In this document: positions 1-5,476 of the stretch, in pieces | Numbering within the stretch: the stretch's first letter is position 1 | Layout: every line of letters begins with the position of its first letter | NCBI GenBank assembly: GCA_934700375.1 | Contig: CAKUXT010000015.1 | Location: 1-17,573, forward strand | Source: an uncultured Bacilli bacterium | GTDB taxonomy: Bacteria; Bacillota_I; Bacilli_A; RFN20; CAG-288 | Length of the DNA stretch: 17,573 nucleotides | Reading direction: 5' to 3' | Notes under the pieces: generated by a model | What the model was told of the DNA's origin: nothing | Databases searched by the model: none | The model's input: the letters and a program-made list of their open reading frames with translations, nothing else | Program-made: the position numbers and the translations under genes

Positions 1-811
1 TTTCATCAGTGAAATGAAGCTGATTGTGAATGTAGGAATCGATACCTGAGAATTTGGTGTCGATTTCATCAAAGGCGGCACGGAGGAAGTTCTCTCTGAC
101 GCCTGCTACGATTCTGACTGAGTTGATGACGGTCTCGTTTGTCATATGACAGACTTCGCGGAGATACTTCTCTCTGCTGTCTGCTTTTGCTTTGGTGTTT
201 TCGTTTGTCTTGAGATAGTCCTTGATGATGACTTCTCTATCGACTCCTAAGACAGAGAGGAACAAGGCGACACCTGTACCGCATCTGTCTTTTCCGTCTG
301 CGCAGTGGAAAAGGACAGAACCTTCTTTGTTGTTGAGAATCGTTCTCAGCAAAAGAGCGTAATGCTCTTGTGCAAAGGGCAGGGAGATGAAGTTGCGATA
401 GATCTTTTCAAACGCATATGTCGCATCTCCGTTCTTGTCGAGTCTGAAAAGATATTCGACAGTTCCGTTGATGGCTTTATCGGGGATATTGAAGTTCTCA
501 TGAGGATAAACTTCAGGCAAAGTCTTATTGAGATTGTCTTCAATCGGACAATGGAGATAAGTGCATCCGGGAACGGGTAAATCCGGACTTCTTTCGATCT
601 CATCGTTTCCTCTTAAGTCGATGTCGTATTTCAGATTCAGCTCTTTTTCAAAGAAGAGCATGTCTTTTTCGCTGATTCTGACTAACGCATCAGAACGATA
701 GATTCTTCCTTCTTTGATTTTCCTTCCGTCTTTTGTTTCATAGCCGCCCAAAGAGCGTGTGTTGATTGTTCCGTCCAGAACAATTCTCTTTCCAAGTTCT
801 TGTATATTCAT
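1..811 (-). CDS. Tyrosine-phosphatase-like protein (Y_phosphatase3 type), 3' end outside window
   Basis: Reading the minus strand from the ATG at 811-809 gives an open frame of 270 codons that runs off the window without a stop. It starts MNIQELGKRIVLDGTINTRS. Family marks are LGGY near residue 22, RSDAL near 39, a DLRG motif (D65, usual general-acid loop of these phosphatases) and a P-loop FHCADGKDRCG at 169-178, with the CX5R signature at C170-R176. This is the protein-tyrosine/serine phosphatase family (Y_phosphatase3), cytosolic as no signal peptide is seen. Its substrate cannot be told. One oddity is that the residue after the P-loop arginine is Cys177, where Thr is usual (HCxxGKDRTG). 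No clear Shine-Dalgarno precedes the ATG, but TATAAT (820-825) lies 8 nt upstream, so a near-leaderless transcript is possible. It lies 44 nt after recU on the same strand. The family call is firm, the role is not. Confidence 0.85.
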   Translation of the reverse strand, partial: MNIQELGKRIVLDGTINTRSLGGYETKDGRKIKEGRIYRSDALVRISEKDMLFFEKELNLKYDIDLRGNDEIERSPDLPVPGCTYLHCPIEDNLNKTLPEVYPHENFNIPDKAINGTVEYLFRLDKNGDATYAFEKIYRNFISLPFAQEHYALLLRTILNNKEGSVLFHCADGKDRCGTGVALFLSVLGVDREVIIKDYLKTNENTKAKADSREKYLREVCHMTNETVINSVRIVAGVRENFLRAAFDEIDTKFSGIDSYIHNQLHFTDE

Positions 812-855
812 AATGCAATATTATATCGATAGAACCGCATAAAAAGAAGCGAATA

Positions 856-1491
856 TCAGGATAATTGGTCTGAAAATGCTTTATCGATTGCTTCGATGAG
901 TTTATAGGGCGGAAGATAGCTTCTCTCCAATCGGATTCCATGTTCCATGAAGAACTCTCTTTTGAATCCAGGGTGTTTCTTTTCTTTGATGGCCTCAAGA
1001 ATGATACTTGCCTTCATCAGATAGACTTCCTGATAGGATTTGAAGGAGACCAGGAAGAATCCGATGCCTCCTAAGGAAAGGATGAAAGAGAGGTGTTCAT
1101 ACTGCTGTTCTCTGATCATGTGATAGGGAACAGAGTCATGAATCGTTTCCTTGCATTCGAAGTCGATATACTTTCCTTTGTAGATTCCGACATAGTCCGT
1201 TGTTGATTTTGCTTCAAAATATGCTTCCTCGATCATGCCAGGCTTGGTCTTGGACATTTTGACGACCTTGATCGGTGTCGGTCTTTTGTAGATATCAGCG
1301 ATTCCTTTGCTTCTGTAGTAGTCACAGCATTTTGAAATATCGCTCTCAAAAGCCATACCCATATTGCTTTTGATATAGGAATCACGGATTCTTTCTTCTT
1401 CCGTCTTGTTGGCTGTTTTTCTTTTATCAGAATGAGAAGTATCTTTTTTGATCTCCATCATTCTGCCGTCTGGATATTTGATGACATTCAT
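856..1491 (-). CDS. recU: Holliday junction resolvase RecU
   Basis: This 211-aa protein belongs to the RecU family, which cleaves four-way Holliday junctions during homologous recombination and chromosome segregation in Firmicutes. The N-terminus MNVIKYPDGR matches the typical start. The central block has GMAFESDI near 45, RPTPIKVV near 70 and AKSTTDYVGIYKGKYIDFE (94-112). The nuclease residues expected from the Bacillus enzyme are present with the right spacing: D99, E112 and K114 (FECK). Its ATG overlaps the TGA of the upstream exonuclease gene (ATGA, 1491-1488), and GGAAGAG lies 5 nt upstream inside that gene, so translation is probably coupled. In Bacillus recU usually sits with a penicillin-binding protein gene; here the neighbours are a MarR regulator and a DEDDh exonuclease. 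The protein ends in TGA. Confidence 0.95.
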   Translation of the reverse strand: MNVIKYPDGRMMEIKKDTSHSDKRKTANKTEEERIRDSYIKSNMGMAFESDISKCCDYYRSKGIADIYKRPTPIKVVKMSKTKPGMIEEAYFEAKSTTDYVGIYKGKYIDFECKETIHDSVPYHMIREQQYEHLSFILSLGGIGFFLVSFKSYQEVYLMKASIILEAIKEKKHPGFKREFFMEHGIRLERSYLPPYKLIEAIDKAFSDQLS

Positions 1492-2219
1492 AAATACTCT
1501 TCCAAAAGATGAATCAGATCATCTTTTTCTGCTTTTCCTTCTTTTAGGACTTTCATTGTTAAGGCTTTGTTGATGGAAGTCATCGCTTTGTTATGAGAAT
1601 AGTTTTCTAAGATGAATGACATGGTCTTCTCTTTTTCGTTGATGTAGGAGAGATAGGTGTCTTTCAAAACAAGGCTATCATAGAATGGATCATGTTTTCT
1701 TCCTTCTTCATTGATATCGTATTTCTCAGCGAACTTATGTATGGAAAGAGCGTTTCCGTTCTTATCCACGATTCTTTGACAAAGATATTGCTGAAAATTG
1801 AAATAGTTCTTTGTGATGTTTCTTAAGAAATTTTCTTCTGTTTCATTATTATGATCGATGCTTCGATTGAGTATTTCAATATCCATGCTTCCATAGGAGA
1901 TGAAACATCTGTCTTTGTAATGTCTTAAAAGCTTGGAAATATCAAGGACGACTTCATGAAGGCTTTTTCCTTTTTCTTTCAAGGTATCTTTTGTAATACC
2001 GGTCATCTCTTCGACAATGGGACCGATCACATCATCTGTTCTGATATAACTGAAGTAGTTGATGGGATCTTTATCATCAAAGAAAAGCTGATCTTTTTCT
2101 TTTTTGTATGCGGTCAAGGCAAAAGCAATGGCCTGATGATTGACCTGAGTTGCTTCCAAGTCAAAAAAGACAAGAAGCTGTGTTTTTCTGATCTTCTTAG
2201 ATAGTATCGGAAAATCCAT
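1488..2219 (-). CDS. DEDDh (DnaQ-like) 3'-5' exonuclease
   Basis: A 243-aa protein with all five catalytic residues of the DEDDh 3'-5' exonuclease superfamily (RNase T / DNA polymerase III epsilon type): ExoI FDLEAT gives D20 and E22, ExoII SYGSMD gives D113, and ExoIII HDPFYD gives H176 and D181. It should degrade single-stranded DNA or RNA with two metal ions in the cytoplasm; which nucleic acid it uses cannot be read. About 60 residues follow ExoIII without a recognisable domain. I chose the ATG at 2219, one nt after the marR stop and with GGTG 6 nt upstream; a TTG at 2231 would add four residues and overlap marR. Its TGA overlaps the recU start by 4 nt. Sitting between marR and recU, a repair or nuclease-processing role is a reasonable inference, not shown. 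Confidence 0.88.
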   Translation of the reverse strand: MDFPILSKKIRKTQLLVFFDLEATQVNHQAIAFALTAYKKEKDQLFFDDKDPINYFSYIRTDDVIGPIVEEMTGITKDTLKEKGKSLHEVVLDISKLLRHYKDRCFISYGSMDIEILNRSIDHNNETEENFLRNITKNYFNFQQYLCQRIVDKNGNALSIHKFAEKYDINEEGRKHDPFYDSLVLKDTYLSYINEKEKTMSFILENYSHNKAMTSINKALTMKVLKEGKAEKDDLIHLLEEYL

Positions 2220-2220
2220 T

Positions 2221-2688
2221 TTATGCACCAAAAGAGAATTTCTTCAGTTCTTCTGTCATCAGATCAGGATTGGAAGAGAGCTCAAGAATTTTGAAAAGAT
2301 GACTTGTCTCTTCTTTGCCTAAGACAGAAAACCATCCGACAAACAAGGTAGCCATCTGCTGATCGATGATCATCAGATAACGCTGGCCCAACGGGGTGAT
2401 ATTGACGATGACCTGACGATGATTGTCACAGTCACCGACACGGGAAATCAGCTTCTTAGATTCTAAAAGACGGAGATTTGCAGCGACATTCGGTCTTGCA
2501 AGACGGAGGTCACTTGCGATGATAGATGGATGAACATCTTTTTTGTCTCTGAGATAGCTTAAAATTCGAAGATCGCTTTGAAATAATCTTGAAAAAAGAT
2601 CAAGCGCTCCCGATTCTCGTATTCTATTTACGTAAAGCATCAGTTGATTGATATTCTGAAGCAGTTCTTCTGAGTTCTTTTGTTCCAT
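2221..2688 (-). CDS. MarR family transcriptional regulator
   Basis: A 155-aa winged-helix protein of MarR type. A helical N-terminus (about 1-35, dimerisation) is followed by a helix-turn-helix around 40-85 (LRILSYLRDKKDVHPSIIA, SDLRLARPNVAANLRLLESK) and a wing (ISRVGDCDNHRQVIVNITPLG, about 90-110), with a C-terminal helical dimer arm. MarR dimers typically bind near-palindromic operators at their own promoter and respond to small ligands or oxidation; the ligand here is unknown. It is the first gene of the run marR, exonuclease, recU, and its stop lies 1 nt before the chosen exonuclease start. AAAGGT lies 11 nt upstream of the ATG. The family call is strong; targets beyond possible autoregulation are unknown. 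Confidence 0.88.
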   Translation of the reverse strand: MEQKNSEELLQNINQLMLYVNRIRESGALDLFSRLFQSDLRILSYLRDKKDVHPSIIASDLRLARPNVAANLRLLESKKLISRVGDCDNHRQVIVNITPLGQRYLMIIDQQMATLFVGWFSVLGKEETSHLFKILELSSNPDLMTEELKKFSFGA

Positions 2689-2712
2689 AAAAAGCTCTTA
2701 CCTTTCAAAATA

Positions 2713-2743
2713 ATTATATCACACAACTATTTTCAAGTGTAAA
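2713..2743 (-). promoter_or_regulatory. Promoter of the marR-exonuclease-recU run
   Basis: On the minus strand a perfect TATAAT (2713-2718) is preceded by TGA, giving an extended -10 (TGnTATAAT). The best -35 is TTTACA (2738-2743, 19-nt spacer) or TTACAC one base nearer. The region between carries ACAC and GTGT arms 12 nt apart, a weak possible operator for the MarR protein. The -10 is convincing; the -35 is only fair. Confidence 0.6.
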
Positions 2744-2750
2744 GACATCA

Positions 2751-2778
2751 GAAAAGCCTTGCCGAGATGGCAAGGCTT
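2751..2778 (-). terminator. Rho-independent terminator after the minus-strand lipoprotein gene
   Basis: A perfect 10-bp stem (AAGCCTTGCC, 2754-2763, with GGCAAGGCTT, 2769-2778) has a 5-nt loop. On the minus strand it is followed by TTC after the closing TT, giving a short TTTTC tail. It lies 20 nt past the stop of the lipoprotein gene at 2798 and upstream of the marR promoter, so it separates the two units. Confidence 0.85.
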
Positions 2779-2797
2779 AGAGGATAAGAATATCTAA

Positions 2798-4975
2798 TTA
2801 ATAGAGGACAACACCGGTTCCGTCGCCATCGCCGATTTCACCGGCATTTTGGCTGCTTCCTTTGATGACGAAGTTTGTCGGACCATATTTAGCATAGTTG
2901 GAATAAGTGATTTCGGTGAGGAGGAATTCGCTGTCTCCGTATTTGTATTCACCGAAGGCACCGGAATAGTCATCGACTTTGACTTCTCCGTCTTCGACTT
3001 TCCAGGAACCCCAGATTTCAATGGCGCTTATTCCAGAACCGTATTTTCCGAAGAAATCACCTTTGTTTGTTCCCTTGGTTCCAGAGAACTTGAATTCTGA
3101 ATACAAATCTTGGTTGAAGGGGACAAAAGCGGATTCCTTAAGAAGATCGGCAATGCCTTCATCGGAGTTATCAAAGATGGTAATCTCCTTAGTCAAAGCT
3201 TTTTCTTCACCTAACGTTTTATCGACTACTTTGATAGTTGTCTTACCTGCCTTGACAGGATGGAAGGTGAACTTGTTTTCGCTTCCTTCGACCATTGTCA
3301 CTGTTGCGACTTCAGGATTGGAAGAAGTGACTGTGACACTAGGAGACTGCTGGACCTTTTCACCGACAACCCAGACTTCTCTGTCTGTTCCCATAATCCA
3401 GCTGGAAGGAAGGTAATGGGCGGAGGAACAACTGGAATAGGATGCGAAGCTGCTGGACGGATTCATGAATTCACCGAATTGAATCTTTGTGGTTGTAGGA
3501 GCGACGCAGTGAAGTGTGACTTTCTTCTGTACTTTTTTCATGGAGCTGGAGACAGTGACTTCAAGATTCTCGGCAAGCTTTTTGAACTTGATTCTGTTTC
3601 CGTTGATGATTTCAACAGCATCGGGTTGGCTGACTGCAGTGACTTTGATCGGATCGATATAAGTGGATGCTGTCTTAGGAGAAGCACCGACATAGCCATC
3701 CATGTTCAAGAGATATGCAGTATCGCCGACATTGTAAGTGAGGTCACTTGTTGTCGTATCATAGTTGAACATGGAAGTATGGAAGACGACATTGAAATCA
3801 TCGAAGAAATATTCGCTGAAATCAAAGGCGCCTTCGGGAAGGTCTTCTCTTTCTCCGCTTGACTGGATGCAGGTGACATCGTAAGAAGCAGTTTCTTTTC
3901 CCTCTTCTCCTTCATAGTGATGAAGTGTGTCATGAGCTTCGATAAGAAGACCGGTGCTATCGAATTCCATGGTGAGTTCTTCTTCGACTCTGGTTGTAGA
4001 ATTCTCTCTGGTGTAATCATACTTGAGGGTATAGATATCAGTGTCAGCGGAAAGGCTCTCTTCCATGGTCACATTGGCTTTGGCAAGAGAAGAACCGAAG
4101 GAGGAAAGTTCAGTCAGGAATTGTTCGATGATGAATCCTTCCATGCCTCTGATTCCAGTTGTGTAATTGGTAGCAAGCTGGACGTTGCTGATTCTTTCTT
4201 TTGCTTCGTCTAAGGTGTACTGATAATTCTTGTCGGTAACAGTTTCAACGATCGGCTTGTTGGCAAGATATCCTCTGACATTGCTGAAGGCACCTGTTGT
4301 TCCTGTTCTAGTTCTTCTTGATTCAACGTACTGGTTGTTGATGATGGCACGGTTATAATAAGTCTGTTTGACTGCATTCTTTCCATCTTGGATTTCTTCG
4401 AAGACTTCAGAGCTGTTGTTGTAGATGTTAAAAAGATAACTGCTTGTGAAGTCGTCCTGACCATCCTCATAAGAGTTGATGTCGATAGAACCGCCAGTAG
4501 CTGAAGTCAATGCAACAGCATGAGAAGCATTCAGAAGTTCTGTTGCTCTATCGATGGCATTGTAGACGACAAACTTGGCAGAAGCAGTAAGTCCGCCATC
4601 AGTTGTCAAAGTGATGGTGACTTCTTCATCTTTTAAGGTTGCGGCTTTGGCCTGAATCTTTCTTCCGACAACTGCGATGATGTCAGGAGCCGAGGAAGTA
4701 AGACGATAATCATCAGAAGAACCCGCAGGTTCAAAAGCAGCAGTGATAGCCATTTCTTCGTTTACATAAAGATAATTTTTCTTTGTGACAAGAGAAACAG
4801 AAGTAGGAGTGACATCAGTTTTGTTTTCAGTGTTTGTATTGTTCTCACTGACTTTGTCTGAAGTGCCAGGAGTGATGGTATTTCCAGTGTCTCCACTGAT
4901 TTTGTCTGTTTTTCCGCAGCTGACTAAAGCGGCTAAGAAGAGCAAAGAGACAAGTTTGAGTTTTTTAGATTTCAT
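2798..4975 (-). CDS. Large lipoprotein with Ig-like (BIG2-type) domains, function unknown
   Basis: A 725-aa secreted lipoprotein. The N-terminus MKSKKLKLVSLLFLAALVSC has a basic start, a hydrophobic stretch and a lipobox LVSC with the lipidated Cys at 20. A Thr/Asn-rich linker (21-57) leads to a BIG2-like beta domain (about 58-139: YLYVNEEMAITAAFEP, SSAPDIIAV). A long unrecognised middle part (about 140-500) holds a DDFNVVF segment and then a Ser-rich stretch (SSSFASYSSCSS). A second BIG2-like domain (about 530-602: SSNPEVATV, KAGKTTIKVVD) precedes a C-terminal beta domain of about 118 residues containing IWGSWKVEDGEVKV. AAAGGA (4985-4990) lies 9 nt before the ATG. It faces the divergent lipoprotein gene at 5477, which has a similar order of parts. 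A surface binding or scaffold protein is likely; the ligand is unknown. Confidence 0.85.
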   Translation of the reverse strand: MKSKKLKLVSLLFLAALVSCGKTDKISGDTGNTITPGTSDKVSENNTNTENKTDVTPTSVSLVTKKNYLYVNEEMAITAAFEPAGSSDDYRLTSSAPDIIAVVGRKIQAKAATLKDEEVTITLTTDGGLTASAKFVVYNAIDRATELLNASHAVALTSATGGSIDINSYEDGQDDFTSSYLFNIYNNSSEVFEEIQDGKNAVKQTYYNRAIINNQYVESRRTRTGTTGAFSNVRGYLANKPIVETVTDKNYQYTLDEAKERISNVQLATNYTTGIRGMEGFIIEQFLTELSSFGSSLAKANVTMEESLSADTDIYTLKYDYTRENSTTRVEEELTMEFDSTGLLIEAHDTLHHYEGEEGKETASYDVTCIQSSGEREDLPEGAFDFSEYFFDDFNVVFHTSMFNYDTTTSDLTYNVGDTAYLLNMDGYVGASPKTASTYIDPIKVTAVSQPDAVEIINGNRIKFKKLAENLEVTVSSSMKKVQKKVTLHCVAPTTTKIQFGEFMNPSSSFASYSSCSSAHYLPSSWIMGTDREVWVVGEKVQQSPSVTVTSSNPEVATVTMVEGSENKFTFHPVKAGKTTIKVVDKTLGEEKALTKEITIFDNSDEGIADLLKESAFVPFNQDLYSEFKFSGTKGTNKGDFFGKYGSGISAIEIWGSWKVEDGEVKVDDYSGAFGEYKYGDSEFLLTEITYSNYAKYGPTNFVIKGSSQNAGEIGDGDGTGVVLY

Positions 4976-5012
4976 ACTTTTTCATCCTTTATATTATTTA
5001 AGTTCAATCAAT

Positions 5013-5041
5013 ACTATAAGCTTAAAAAGAACAATGGTCAA
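5013..5041 (-). promoter_or_regulatory. Promoter of the minus-strand lipoprotein gene
   Basis: Minus-strand TTGACC (5036-5041) and TATAGT (5013-5018) are separated by exactly 17 nt, a near-consensus sigma-A promoter. The predicted start near 5006 gives a leader of about 30 nt containing the AAAGGA ribosome binding site. Confidence 0.7.
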
Positions 5042-5057
5042 AAAGAATTTTTAAGCT
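5019..5057. promoter_or_regulatory. Perfect 10-bp dyad around the -35 of the minus-strand lipoprotein promoter (candidate operator)
   Basis: AGCTTAAAAA (5019-5028) and TTTTTAAGCT (5048-5057) are exact inverted copies with 19 nt between them. The left arm starts next to the -10 box and fills part of the spacer, and the -35 box (5036-5041) lies between the arms. This is the geometry of a repressor site; no regulator can be named. The AT-rich arms make chance more likely than for a mixed sequence. Confidence 0.45.
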
Positions 5058-5090
5058 ATTTTTAATTTTCATTCAATAATTCTTAACTTG

Positions 5091-5128
5091 TTGAAAAATC
5101 AAAGGCCTGGTTTCTTGAAAAATGGCCT
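5091..5128. repeat. Short direct repeat TTGAAAAAT...GGCCT
   Basis: TTGAAAAAT occurs at 5091-5099 and again at 5115-5123. Each copy is followed by GGCCT, after four extra bases in the first copy and directly in the second. Its meaning is unknown; it could be a pair of regulator sites or chance in AT-rich DNA. Confidence 0.35.
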
Positions 5129-5415
5129 AAAAATCAAAAAATAAAAGATGAAAATATTGTGTTTTTAAATTTTTTAAGAAAACTTTAAGAAAAGTATGTC
5201 GAACAATATAGGGGACAAGTACCATTTTGTAAGCGATTACATGAATCAAAATCATACATGCAATATAGTTAGTCAAATAAAGCAGGAATATAGTTTTTTA
5301 TGAATTATTTCGATTTTTGTCACGTTTTAATAATTTTCTTTGAATTGGCATAAATAATTTGAATTTACTACATAGTTTCTTAAAATCGAGGCTACAGTGT
5401 TGACTGTTTTTTCTG

Positions 5416-5424
5416 TGGTATAAT
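5416..5424 (+). promoter_or_regulatory. Extended -10 promoter of the plus-strand lipoprotein gene
   Basis: TGGTATAAT matches the extended -10 pattern TGnTATAAT with a perfect TATAAT at 5419-5424. The nearest -35-like sequence, TTGACT (5400-5405), is only 13 nt away, too close for a standard promoter, so the extended -10 probably carries the activity. The predicted start near 5431 gives a leader of about 46 nt. Confidence 0.6.
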
Positions 5425-5433
5425 TCACACAAG

Positions 5434-5459
5434 ATTTGACAATTGTATAGATGTCAAAT
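5434..5459 (+). promoter_or_regulatory. Leader dyad ATTTGACA/TGTCAAAT just before the ribosome binding site
   Basis: ATTTGACA (5434-5441) and TGTCAAAT (5452-5459) are perfect inverted copies with a 10-nt centre, lying from about +4 to +29 of the predicted transcript and ending 2 nt before GGAGGT (5462-5467). It may act as a DNA operator just downstream of the start site or as an RNA hairpin near the ribosome binding site. The same half-sites occur upstream of gpsB at 11744-11768. Confidence 0.5.
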
Positions 5460-5476
5460 ACGGAGGTTATATCATT

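Larger units (their letters stand above)
4976..5476. other. AT-rich divergent intergenic region between the two lipoprotein genes
   Basis: This 501-bp stretch contains no credible coding frame. Its left end holds the promoter and dyad of the minus-strand lipoprotein gene, its right end the extended -10 promoter and leader dyad of the plus-strand gene, with a small direct repeat at 5091-5128. Between about 5130 and 5390 I see only AT-rich sequence without clear structure. Its length exceeds what two promoters need, so further regulator sites may be present. Confidence 0.6.

Noticed and set aside
2849..4213. Several plus-strand open frames opposite the minus-strand lipoprotein gene
   Set aside because: They are shadows of a lipoprotein gene that has a promoter, ribosome binding site, signal peptide and terminator; none has a recognisable product.
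5400..5424. TTGACT and TATAAT as a standard -35/-10 promoter for the plus-strand lipoprotein gene
   Set aside because: The spacer is only 13 nt; the extended -10 (TGGTATAAT) is the better explanation.
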